A stretch of 64,000 nucleotides of DNA from Phnomibacter ginsenosidimutans. Lineage in GTDB: Bacteria > Bacteroidota > Bacteroidia > Chitinophagales > Chitinophagaceae. The stretch spans positions 3,882,658 through 3,946,657 of the forward strand of contig NZ_CP046566.1 of NCBI RefSeq assembly GCF_009740285.1, read 5' to 3'. A model generated the notes under the pieces. That model saw only the letters and a program-made list of their open reading frames with translations, ran no database searches and had not been told where the DNA came from. Position numbers and translations under genes: made by a program. Positions 36,260-43,866 of the stretch are shown here, in pieces; position 1 is the stretch's first letter; every line of letters starts with the position of its first letter.

Positions 36260-36378
36260 GATGACAGATGTTAGATGATAGTAAATACAGAAAATCAGTT
36301 GATAGATGATGGTTGGTAGTTGATAGTAAATGCAAAAATTAGTCGCTGGATGACAGATGTTGGATGATAGTAAATACA
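36260..36378. repeat. Imperfect tandem repeat downstream of the second pirin gene
   Basis: A 30-base unit at 36260-36289 recurs at 36349-36378 with one mismatch (A to G). Both begin GATGACAGATGTT and end GATAGTAAATACA. A shorter degenerate copy lies between them (36301-36334). The word GATAGATGA or GATGATAG recurs through it. There is no CRISPR-like regular spacing, and no gene or T-run hairpin is seen. Confidence 0.8.
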
Positions 36379-36454
36379 AGAGCTACAAACGACAAACCAA
36401 AAACAGCAAACCAAAAACAATAAACAATTCAATTAAACTTTAAAAAAACAAATC

Positions 36455-36979
36455 ATGGCCACGTACAAAATTGACCCCCTGCACAGCGAAATCAAGTTTC
36501 GTGTGAAGCACCTGATGATCAGCAACGTAACAGGTGAATTCAAAACCTTTGATGCTACTGTAACCGCAGAAGCAGCCGACTTTAGCGATGCCAGCATCAG
36601 CTTCGAAGCCGACATCAACAGCATCAGCACCAACAACGAACAGCGTGATGGTCACCTGAAGAGTGATGACTTTTTCAACGCTGAGCAGTTTCCTAAAATG
36701 ACTTTTGCTTCTACCAGTGTAGAAAAAACCGGCGACGATGAATTGCTGGTGCATGGCAACCTCACCATTCGTGATGTAACCAAGCCCGTAACACTGAAAG
36801 CAGAAATAGGCGGCACCATGGTAGACTTCTATGGTCAAACCAAAGTAGGCTTTGATGTAAGCGGTACCATTCAGCGCAAAGACTTCAACCTGAGCTGGGA
36901 TGCGGTAACCGAAGCCGGTGGCGTAGTAGTAAGCAACGATGTGAAGTTGTTGCTGGCTGTACAGTTTACCAAGCAGTAA
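36455..36979 (+). CDS. YceI-family polyisoprenoid-binding-like protein
   Basis: A 174-residue lipocalin-fold protein. It has the family start TYKIDPLHSEIKFRVKHLMISNVTGEF, the central SADF-like segment and the C-terminal VSNDVKLLLAVQ. YceI proteins bind a long isoprenoid chain. Many are periplasmic, but this one has no signal peptide and so is probably cytosolic. The family is often induced by stress, which suits its place next to pirins and OsmC. A terminator-like hairpin at 36994-37023 separates it from the third pirin. Confidence 0.92.
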   Translation: MATYKIDPLHSEIKFRVKHLMISNVTGEFKTFDATVTAEAADFSDASISFEADINSISTNNEQRDGHLKSDDFFNAEQFPKMTFASTSVEKTGDDELLVHGNLTIRDVTKPVTLKAEIGGTMVDFYGQTKVGFDVSGTIQRKDFNLSWDAVTEAGGVVVSNDVKLLLAVQFTKQ

Positions 36980-36993
36980 TTGATTTTTCCATC

Positions 36994-37036
36994 GCAACAC
37001 TGCTGCAGCCGTAGCGGTGTTGCTTCCTTTCTTTTT
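36994..37036 (+). terminator. Terminator after YceI
   Basis: GCAACAC with GTGTTGC, plus an inner GCT/AGC, then a T-rich tail. It is in the 59-base gap before the third pirin, so that gene may have its own promoter or depend on read-through. Confidence 0.6.
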
Positions 37037-37038
37037 GT

Positions 37039-37749
37039 ATGCAACACATTCATTTCAAAGCCGGCGAAAGAGGCGTTAAAAACATTGGCTGGCTCATCAG
37101 CAATTTCACGTTTAGCTTTAGCAGTTATGCCAATCCCAACCGTAACGGTTTTGGATTGCTGAAAGTATTTAATGACGACTTTGTGGAAGCCGGCAAAGGT
37201 TTTGGTTTGCATCCGCACCAAAACATGGAGATCATTTCTGTAATGCTGGCCGGCAGCATGAACCACAAAGACACGCTGGGTTATAGCGAAGTGGTGCACA
37301 AAGACTGGGTACAAATTATGAGTGCCGGCAGCGGCCTGCGCCACGAAGAATACAACGTAGGCGAAGACGAAGTGAACTTTTTACAAATCTGGATTGAGCC
37401 CAAATTGCAAAACATCAATCCGCGGTATCAGCGCCGGTATTTTCCGGAAGAAAAAAGAAAGAACAAGTTGCAGGTAATCGTCAGCAACGAAGAAGGCACC
37501 GAGCATTGCTGGATCAACCAGAATGCCAAATTGAGCCTGGGTTATTTCGAATCAGGTAAAAAGCTGGATTACCATTTCAATCCTACCAACAAAGCCGTAT
37601 TTGTTTTCAATATCGACAATGCATTAACGGTAAACGGTGTAGCCTTGCAGCACAGAGATGGCATCGGTATTTGGGACACCGATACTATTGACATCCTTTG
37701 CACCGAAGAGAGTCGTTTTTTGATTATTGAAGTGCCCATCAATCATTAA
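37039..37749 (+). CDS. Pirin-family bicupin protein (YhhW-like)
   Basis: A 236-residue bicupin with HPHQNMEIISVMLAG and MSAGSGLRHEEYN, which supply the metal ligands. It is similar in layout to the first pirin (243 residues) and may be an older duplicate, though the sequences have diverged. It ends 3 bases before the OsmC gene, so the two are translated from one transcript. Confidence 0.9.
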   Translation: MQHIHFKAGERGVKNIGWLISNFTFSFSSYANPNRNGFGLLKVFNDDFVEAGKGFGLHPHQNMEIISVMLAGSMNHKDTLGYSEVVHKDWVQIMSAGSGLRHEEYNVGEDEVNFLQIWIEPKLQNINPRYQRRYFPEEKRKNKLQVIVSNEEGTEHCWINQNAKLSLGYFESGKKLDYHFNPTNKAVFVFNIDNALTVNGVALQHRDGIGIWDTDTIDILCTEESRFLIIEVPINH

Positions 37750-37752
37750 TGC

Positions 37753-38151
37753 ATGAACAAAGCCACCGCACATATTGCCACCGCACACTATCAAACAAAG
37801 CTGCACAATCACCGCGGCATTGCATGGCAGGCAGATGAACCCGAAGAAATGGGTGGTAGCAATACCGGCCCCACGCCCGATGAATTGCTGGCCAGTGCAT
37901 TGGCCACTTGCGCCGGCATTACCATGCGTATGTATGCCGACAGAAAACAATGGCCGGTGGAAACCATTGATGTAACAGTAACGGTAGAACGTACCGAAAC
38001 AGGTACCATACTGCACAAGGAAACGCAGATGACCGGCGACCTTACCGAAGAACAAAGAGAACGGCTGAAAATGATTGGCGACAAGTGCCCCGTGCACAAA
38101 ACACTACTGAACCCAATCAGTATTTCAACCGTTATCACAACAAGCAAGTAA
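37753..38151 (+). CDS. OsmC-family protein
   Basis: A 132-residue member of the OsmC/Ohr fold. The first conserved Cys is in ALATCAGITMRMYADRK (C53-54 region) and the second in GDKCPVHKTL, the pair that reduces organic hydroperoxides. It is nearer to the YhfA/OsmC branch than to Ohr. It follows the third pirin by 3 bases and precedes the FMN reductase by 9, so the three form one operon. Confidence 0.92.
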   Translation: MNKATAHIATAHYQTKLHNHRGIAWQADEPEEMGGSNTGPTPDELLASALATCAGITMRMYADRKQWPVETIDVTVTVERTETGTILHKETQMTGDLTEEQRERLKMIGDKCPVHKTLLNPISISTVITTSK

Positions 38152-38160
38152 ACAACAACT

Positions 38161-38718
38161 ATGAATATAGAGATTATCGCAGGCAGCCCCCGCCAGCAAA
38201 GTGTAACCTACCGGGTGGCATTGTTTCTGAAAAAATACCTGGAGCAGCACTCCAACCATACGGTGAATATTATTGATGTGCGGGAGTGGAACCTGCCCCT
38301 GCTCGACAGCGTGTTTACCTCAGTAGAGGCAACGCCTGAAGCCTACAAGCCATTGGCCGAACGCATGTTTGCCGCCGACGCTTTTGTATTGGTAAGTCCC
38401 GAATACAATGGCAGCTACACGCCGGCCATGAAAAACCTGCTCGATCATTTTCCCAAGCAGAGCCGCAAAACTTTTGGCATTGTGACCGCATCGCCCGGTG
38501 GTATGGGTGGCATGCGGGCCACACAAGGCATGCAACTGCTAGTGGCGGCATTGTTTGGTGTGCTTAGCCCTTACATGCTGGTGGTACCCGGTGTAGACAA
38601 GAAATTTGACGCCGAAGGCAACCTGCTCGACGAGGCATTTAGCAAAGCCGTAGATGTATTTGCCAAGGAACTGTTGTGGCTCGCCGAATCGGTGAAGCCA
38701 GAGCATGAGCTGGCATAA
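38161..38718 (+). CDS. NADPH-dependent FMN reductase-family protein
   Basis: A 185-residue flavodoxin-like protein that probably moves electrons from NADPH to FMN or to a quinone or azo compound. It has the phosphate-binding GSPRQQSVTYRVA and the family motif VSPEYNGSYTPAMKNLLDHF, with the GIVTASPGGMGGMRA loop. It is the last gene of the MarR-pirin cluster. With OsmC it could protect against electrophiles or quinones, an inference from context. Confidence 0.92.
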   Translation: MNIEIIAGSPRQQSVTYRVALFLKKYLEQHSNHTVNIIDVREWNLPLLDSVFTSVEATPEAYKPLAERMFAADAFVLVSPEYNGSYTPAMKNLLDHFPKQSRKTFGIVTASPGGMGGMRATQGMQLLVAALFGVLSPYMLVVPGVDKKFDAEGNLLDEAFSKAVDVFAKELLWLAESVKPEHELA

Positions 38719-38847
38719 ATGCAGCCCCGATAATCATTCAAACGCCGTGGTACTTATTAGTGCTGCGGCATTTTAACTTGTACCATCATCTTAATTCATT
38801 TATACCTCAATGACAACATCTGTAAACGTTACGAAATGATTTTTTCT

Positions 38848-38866
38848 GTATGTTGCATGCATACAC
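38848..38866. promoter_or_regulatory. Dyad before the outer-membrane barrel genes
   Basis: TGTATG and CATACA enclose TTGCATG, 9 bases before the ATG at 38876. It resembles the TGTATGTACA sites but with a wider centre. It may be a weak or different operator. Confidence 0.3.
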
Positions 38867-38875
38867 ATTCATTCT

Positions 38876-39457
38876 ATGCACATTTTACTCTTCGTACTTT
38901 TTACCTTTCTTATTCATTTCAATGCTACAGCCCAATCTACTAAGCAGCCCCTCTATTTCAATAGCCAAGTAGGTGTAAGCCTCGATGGAAAGGGCGATTT
39001 AGGTGGCTCATCTTTTTTGTTTGGTTTGCAAAAAGCCTTGTCTAATAAACACCATCTGGCAATCAATTATGAATTTTTTGCATTAAAAAATGACAACAGC
39101 GGTTTTTTTGAATTCAGAAAATCAAAATCTGCTCAACTATTATACATATTCAGAGCAGGTTCTAATACCCCTACACATTTTGAAATTGGTCTTGGTGGGC
39201 AGTTCAAGTGGCACCATTGGCGACTATCCAGTAACGGACCGTATTTGGTAAGAGGGCTAAGAGATGGATCCATTCTGAGGGTTAATCCAAATACCTCTGT
39301 AAACTACAACGAAACATCCATTGGCTATACAGTAGCTCCCGCCATTTACCGTAAACTCAGCAATAATTTTTCGCTGGGGTTTATAGCTCAATACCAAAAT
39401 GACAATGAAGGTTATAGTGTACTCAGTTTGAGGTTGGGCGGTAAGTTTCTTCTATAA
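38876..39457 (+). CDS. Small secreted beta-barrel-type protein, unknown
   Basis: A 193-residue protein with signal peptide (MHILLFVLFTFLIHFNATAQ). Alternating hydrophobic beta-strands follow, with a final aromatic/hydrophobic strand (LRLGGKFLL), suggesting an eight-stranded outer-membrane barrel. No family is recognised. The DNA is visibly more AT-rich than its neighbours, as is that of the next gene. The two share length, signal peptide and position and may be a divergent pair. A dyad lies at 38848-38866. Confidence 0.7.
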   Translation: MHILLFVLFTFLIHFNATAQSTKQPLYFNSQVGVSLDGKGDLGGSSFLFGLQKALSNKHHLAINYEFFALKNDNSGFFEFRKSKSAQLLYIFRAGSNTPTHFEIGLGGQFKWHHWRLSSNGPYLVRGLRDGSILRVNPNTSVNYNETSIGYTVAPAIYRKLSNNFSLGFIAQYQNDNEGYSVLSLRLGGKFLL

Positions 39458-39489
39458 TCATTGCTCATTTATTACACACTATTCTTTCT

Positions 39490-40077
39490 ATGCATCGCTT
39501 TATTATTTTGTTTTATACTGTTTTGATTTTTACAGGTGTATCCATTGCTCAACCGGCAAAATCACTTCGGTTATCGTTTGGCGCAGGCGTGTACAACAGT
39601 CCTTACTATCATCATTCTTTAGAAGGGGGGTTTTACCGTATATCTTTCGAATATCATTTAGCTAAGCGACATATTTTATCGGCCATGTACCTTACAGGCA
39701 AACACTACTATGTAGATATAAATAATACCAACGTGGTAATGGGTACAGAAAAAGGCAACAGAAGCACCCGCACCAATGACCATATTGTCGGCGCTTTGTA
39801 CCAATATAAAATGCTGAATAAGCAGCATTGGGAAATAATGGGTGGAGCCGGGTTAGGGTTACTCACCAAAACCGAAGACTATACTGCTATCCTCAATAAT
39901 AACTATGTACCATTCACCAGCACCTGGACTGATTTGGTGTTTCCTACCAATGTAAGCTTGTATTATAAACCAGCCAAAGACTGGCATTTAGGCATTGTAT
40001 CTGGTATGGTTATACATCCTGACTTTCCCTTGCTGGGTTGGCATTTCGGGGCTAAACTGGCGTATGTAATTCAATAA
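39490..40077 (+). CDS. Small secreted beta-barrel-type protein, unknown
   Basis: A 195-residue protein with signal peptide (MHRFIILFYTVLIFTGVSIAQ) and repeated amphipathic strands (LSFGAGVY, YRISFEYHLA, HILSAMYLTG, WEIMGGAGLGLL, GAKLAYVIQ). It is probably an outer-membrane barrel. It is 32 bases after the previous gene and cotranscribed. Direct identity to that gene is low, and only fold and size are shared. Confidence 0.7.
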   Translation: MHRFIILFYTVLIFTGVSIAQPAKSLRLSFGAGVYNSPYYHHSLEGGFYRISFEYHLAKRHILSAMYLTGKHYYVDINNTNVVMGTEKGNRSTRTNDHIVGALYQYKMLNKQHWEIMGGAGLGLLTKTEDYTAILNNNYVPFTSTWTDLVFPTNVSLYYKPAKDWHLGIVSGMVIHPDFPLLGWHFGAKLAYVIQ

Positions 40078-40156
40078 CTGTTGTTGTCCTCCAATAGCGT
40101 TTGCTTCTTTGGCAATGCCAAAGAATATTTACAGCGGAATTGCGAGTGGCGGTTGT

Positions 40157-40164
40157 TACCTTTG
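40157..40164 (+). promoter_or_regulatory. -7 box of purF
   Basis: TACCTTTG matches TAnnTTTG exactly, 20 bases before the ATG at 40184. The leader would be about 15 nt. It supports starting PurF at 40184. Confidence 0.65.
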
Positions 40165-40183
40165 CGCCTCTTTCTTTTTACTC

Positions 40184-42031
40184 ATGAGCGACGCTATCAA
40201 ACACGAATGTGGCCTGGCCTTTATTCGTTTACGGAAGCCATTTTCCCATTTCTTACAGAAATACGGAACCGTCATGTACGGCATCAACAAGCTGTACCTG
40301 CTGATGGAAAAACAACACAACCGTGGGCAAGATGGCGCCGGTTTTGCCTCGGTAAAACTCAATGCCGAACCGGGCTACCCCTTTATGCACCGGATGCGCA
40401 GCATTGCCAACCAGCCCATTGCCGACATTTTTGCCAAAGTAGGTGCCGAAGTAGCCGAGCTGGAAAAGTACCAGCCCGACATGCTGAAACATCCTGGTTT
40501 GGCTAAGGGTCACCTGCCGTTTTTGGGCGAGTTGCTGCTGGGCCACCTGCGCTATGGTACACAGGGTAAAAATGATGTGGCATTTTGCCATCCTTTTATC
40601 AAAAAAGACATTCGTCCTTCCCGCAACCTGGCACTGGCCGGCAACTTCAACCTGGTCAACACCGAAGAACTCTTCGATTTGGTGAACATTGATCCGGGTG
40701 AATTTCAGAAGCAAAGCGACCTCGCCGCTATGATGGAAGTCATCCATCATTTTTTGGTGAAAGAAGACGAAAAAGAAAACGAAAAACCTGACATCAAAGC
40801 CGTGTTGCAAAAGTCTGCTTCACTGTTTGATGGTGGTTATCATATTGGCGGCATCATTGGCAACGGACACAGCTTTGTGATGCGTGATGCCAATGGCATT
40901 CGCCCCAGCTACTATTACATTCACGAAGACTTTATTGTAGCCGCCAGCGAACGGGCCGCCATCCGCACCACTTTCAATGTGGGCGAAAATGAAGTACTTG
41001 AACTGATGCCTGGCAACGCCATCATCATCGACGATCATGGCAACTACAGCATTGAGCAAATACTGGAACCGAAAGAACGTCGGGCCTGCAGCTTTGAACG
41101 CATTTACTTCAGCCGGGGTAATGATGAAAAGATTTACCGGGAACGCATTGCCCTCGGCCACAAGCTGAGCAAGCCCGTGCTCGAAGCCATTGAGTACGAC
41201 CTGAAAAACACCATCGTTTCCTACATCCCCAACACCGCCGAAGTAGCCTACTTTGGTATGGTAAAGGGCATGGAAGAATACCTGAACCAAATCAAAGTGC
41301 AGCGCATCATGAGCTGGGACAAAGACTTTGATGAGGAGAAGCTCACAGAAATGATTACCCGTAAAATCCGTCAGGAAAAGCTCACCATCAAAGACGTGAA
41401 GATGCGCACCTTCATTACCGAAGATGTGAGCCGGCAAGACATGGTGCAACACGTGTACGACATCACGTACGGCACTTTGCGCCCCAACCTGGATACACTG
41501 GTAGTGATAGATGACAGCATTGTGCGGGGCACTACGTTGCGGGAAAGCATCATCCGCATGCTGGGCCGTTTGAAGCCGAAAAAAATCATCGTTGTTTCAT
41601 CAGCACCTCAAATACGTTATCCCGATTGCTACGGTATTGATATGAGCAAGATGGGCGATTTCATTGCCTTTCAGGCAGCTATTGAACTACTGAAAGAACG
41701 GGACCAGCGGGCCATGCTCACCGAGCTGTACAAAGAATGTAAAGAGTTGCAACGCACTAATCAACTGCATAGCAAAAACGTGGTCCGTGGTGTGTATGCG
41801 CCATTTACCCCGCAGGAAATCAGCGATAAAATTGCGCAGATGATTACACCGCAAGGACTCAATATACCGGTGCAAGTCATTTATCAAACCATTGAAGACC
41901 TGCACGAAAGCTGCCCCACCAACACTGGCGACTGGTACTTTACAGGCAACTACCCCACACCCGGTGGCAACAAAGTGTGCAACAAAGCTTTCATGAACTA
42001 TATGGAAGGCAAGAATGTGAGAGGATACTAA
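40184..42031 (+). CDS. purF: Amidophosphoribosyltransferase (PurF type, long form)
   Basis: A 615-residue enzyme that transfers the amide of glutamine to PRPP, the first step of purine synthesis. After an eight-residue propeptide (MSDAIKHE), Cys9 is the nucleophile of the class II glutaminase domain (HECGLAF). GLLGHLRYGTQG-like residues (LGHLRYGTQGK) and the PRPP motif VVIDDSIVRGTTLRES (near residue 440) are present. It is about 130 residues longer than E. coli PurF, as is usual for this Bacteroidota form. The upstream 25 codons of the open frame overlap the promoter and are discarded. Confidence 0.92.
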   Translation: MSDAIKHECGLAFIRLRKPFSHFLQKYGTVMYGINKLYLLMEKQHNRGQDGAGFASVKLNAEPGYPFMHRMRSIANQPIADIFAKVGAEVAELEKYQPDMLKHPGLAKGHLPFLGELLLGHLRYGTQGKNDVAFCHPFIKKDIRPSRNLALAGNFNLVNTEELFDLVNIDPGEFQKQSDLAAMMEVIHHFLVKEDEKENEKPDIKAVLQKSASLFDGGYHIGGIIGNGHSFVMRDANGIRPSYYYIHEDFIVAASERAAIRTTFNVGENEVLELMPGNAIIIDDHGNYSIEQILEPKERRACSFERIYFSRGNDEKIYRERIALGHKLSKPVLEAIEYDLKNTIVSYIPNTAEVAYFGMVKGMEEYLNQIKVQRIMSWDKDFDEEKLTEMITRKIRQEKLTIKDVKMRTFITEDVSRQDMVQHVYDITYGTLRPNLDTLVVIDDSIVRGTTLRESIIRMLGRLKPKKIIVVSSAPQIRYPDCYGIDMSKMGDFIAFQAAIELLKERDQRAMLTELYKECKELQRTNQLHSKNVVRGVYAPFTPQEISDKIAQMITPQGLNIPVQVIYQTIEDLHESCPTNTGDWYFTGNYPTPGGNKVCNKAFMNYMEGKNVRGY

Positions 42032-42128
42032 CAATGAGCCAATGTGCTAATGATGAATATGCGAGAGGGTCTGTACAATTGGTGCAGACCTTCTCTTTTG
42101 CCTTTATAAAGTACAAGATTAGATCTGT

Positions 42129-42178
42129 CCATTTTCAAATTCTCAAATTAGCACATTTTCAAATTTGTACATTTAGGG
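42129..42178. repeat. Intergenic word repeat (ATTTTCAAATT)
   Basis: CATTTTCAAATT occurs twice (42130 and 42154), with CTCAAATTAGCA between and TTTGTACATTTAG after. It fills the gap up to the next gene's ATG. TACATTTA at 42168-42175 is one base off a -7 box and would give sixA an almost leaderless message. Confidence 0.6.
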
Positions 42179-42179
42179 T

Positions 42180-42671
42180 ATGAAATCCCTCCTCCTCATT
42201 CGTCATGCCAAAAGCAGTTGGGACAGCCCCACGCTGCAAGACTTTGACCGGCCATTGAACGACCGCGGTTTGAAAGATGCACCCATGATGGCGGAGCGAT
42301 TGCTGAGCAAAAAAGTGCACATTGATGGCTGGGTAAGCAGCACCGCCAAAAGAGCTTTTACTACTGCCAAACTCTTTGCTGCGGCATACAAAGTAGATGC
42401 ACAACACATCAGCACTTATCAGGCGCTGTACCATGCGCCACCCATGATATTTGAACAGGTGATTGCACAGCTCAACGATGATTGGAAAACAACAGCCATC
42501 TTCAGCCACAACCCCGGCATTACCGAATTTGCCAACCAACTGGGAGTGGCCCGCATTGATAACATGCCCACCTGCAGCGTGTTTGGCGTTCATTTTTTAT
42601 GCGACCATTGGAAAGATGCACTGAGCAGTGAAGTGCGTTTTTGGTTGTTTGATTATCCTAAGAATTTTTGA
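42180..42671 (+). CDS. SixA-like phosphohistidine phosphatase
   Basis: A 163-residue cytosolic member of the histidine phosphatase family. It starts MKSLLLIRHAKSSW, with the catalytic His in RHAK, then the Arg in SSTAKRAFTTAKL and the distal His in IFSHNPGI. SixA removes phosphate from histidine on phosphorelay proteins, and its partner here is unknown. It is free-standing, with a repeat gap upstream. Confidence 0.9.
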   Translation: MKSLLLIRHAKSSWDSPTLQDFDRPLNDRGLKDAPMMAERLLSKKVHIDGWVSSTAKRAFTTAKLFAAAYKVDAQHISTYQALYHAPPMIFEQVIAQLNDDWKTTAIFSHNPGITEFANQLGVARIDNMPTCSVFGVHFLCDHWKDALSSEVRFWLFDYPKNF

Positions 42672-42699
42672 TGTGTTGCTAAAACGGTGCTTTGGAGCT

Positions 42700-42795
42700 A
42701 CAAACCACCAATACACGATGGTTTCTCAAAGGTCACAAAGTATGGTTCCTTTCTTTAGTACTCTTTGTGCCTGCTTTGTGTCTTAGTGGTTACGA
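42700..42795. repeat. Intergenic word repeat (CACAAAG / CTTTGTG)
   Basis: AAAGGTCACAAAGTA and the inverted TACTCTTTGTGCC, then CTTTGTGTCTTAGTGGTTA, fill the gap between convergent sixA and the EamA gene. Imperfect inverted arms could form a hairpin serving both genes as a weak terminator. Confidence 0.5.
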
Positions 42796-42821
42796 CTCTG
42801 GTATTTGAACAGCATACACTT

Positions 42822-43700
42822 CTATTTCCGGTTTACAATCAGTACACCGCTGGCAATCATAGCACCTGCCAGCAATTGCTGCCAGCCCATGTGTTCGTTT
42901 AAAAACAATACACCAATAATGGCGGCAAAAAATGGCTGCGTATAAATGTAGCTGCCCGTAATGCCGGGGCCCAAATGCTTGATACCAAACACATTGAAGA
43001 GATAGGGCAAAAACGTTCCGCCGATAATTACAAAAAACATCGCCAGCCATCCGGTGGCGGGCATAGCTGCAAATTTGGTTTGCATAAAATCGTTGAAACC
43101 AATGGGTACCAAAAACAACATGCCGAGTGTAAACACCCAACGAATTACTTGAATGGGATGATACTTTTCCATCAGCGGCCGCACCCATACAAAATAGAGT
43201 GCATAGCTGATGCTGTTGATGACAATCATGATATCGCCCAACAACATTTGGCTGCCCTCTTTTTGCCCGGTCCGACTCAGTACCAGCAAGCAGGCACCAG
43301 AAATGCCAAGGGTTAAACCAATGCCCTTGTTGCGGGTAAAAGGTTCGTGTAGCAACCACGCTGCCGCCACAGTAATAAAAATGGGCGAACCCAGTGATAG
43401 CAATGAGCCATGAATACTGGAAGTAAGCGACAGCCCTTTGATGAATAAAATCTGATTGATAACGACACCACAAATGGCGCAGAGCAAAAACCGGGGCAGG
43501 TCTTTTTTGTCAATGCCTGCTCTTACGGGCTTGAATAAAAACAATAACCAAAACAACAGTACACTGCCTACAATCCGCACCACATTGAGGGCAAAGGAGC
43601 CCATGAGTGTTGGCGTCAGCATTTTTACCATACTGTAGTTTACCCCAAACAAGAGGTTGGCGCCCATCACCGCCAGGTGTGCTTTGGTAGTACGTTGCAT
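42822..43700 (-). CDS. EamA/DMT-superfamily transporter
   Basis: A 292-residue inner-membrane protein with ten hydrophobic helices in two EamA repeats (about residues 10-140 and 155-290). The second ends GWQQLLAGAMIASGVLIV. This superfamily exports or takes up small metabolites such as amino acids; none is indicated. The start at 43700 (MQRTTKAHLAV) is supported by a -7 box 11 bases upstream. The longer ORF start is discarded. Confidence 0.9.
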   Translation of the reverse strand: MQRTTKAHLAVMGANLLFGVNYSMVKMLTPTLMGSFALNVVRIVGSVLLFWLLFLFKPVRAGIDKKDLPRFLLCAICGVVINQILFIKGLSLTSSIHGSLLSLGSPIFITVAAAWLLHEPFTRNKGIGLTLGISGACLLVLSRTGQKEGSQMLLGDIMIVINSISYALYFVWVRPLMEKYHPIQVIRWVFTLGMLFLVPIGFNDFMQTKFAAMPATGWLAMFFVIIGGTFLPYLFNVFGIKHLGPGITGSYIYTQPFFAAIIGVLFLNEHMGWQQLLAGAMIASGVLIVNRK

Positions 43701-43710
43701 ATGCTGCCGG

Positions 43711-43718
43711 CAAAAGTA
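43711..43718 (-). promoter_or_regulatory. -7 box of the EamA gene
   Basis: On the minus strand TACTTTTG fits TAnnTTTG and ends 11 bases before the ATG, giving a leader of about 6 nt. Confidence 0.6.
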
Positions 43719-43796
43719 GTTCGCACAAGCTTGTGCCAGCACATACTTTACCCATTTCGAAAAACAAAAAACCTGTGCAGCTGCTGCTATATTTTT

Positions 43797-43860
43797 TCCG
43801 CCACAGATACACAGATTAAAATGCAGCAGCGATAATCCGTTACATCCGTGCCATCAGCAT
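43797..43860. repeat. Intergenic word repeat (CCACAGATACACAGATT)
   Basis: CCGCCACAGATACACAGATTAAAA, followed by AATCCGTTACATCCGTG, resembles the gap at 1446-1490. It lies between the EamA gene and the glycosyltransferase. Confidence 0.45.
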
Positions 43861-43866
43861 ACCTAT

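Noticed and set aside
36253-36430. CRISPR-like array
   Set aside because: Only two good copies plus a partial one, unequal spacing, no cas genes.
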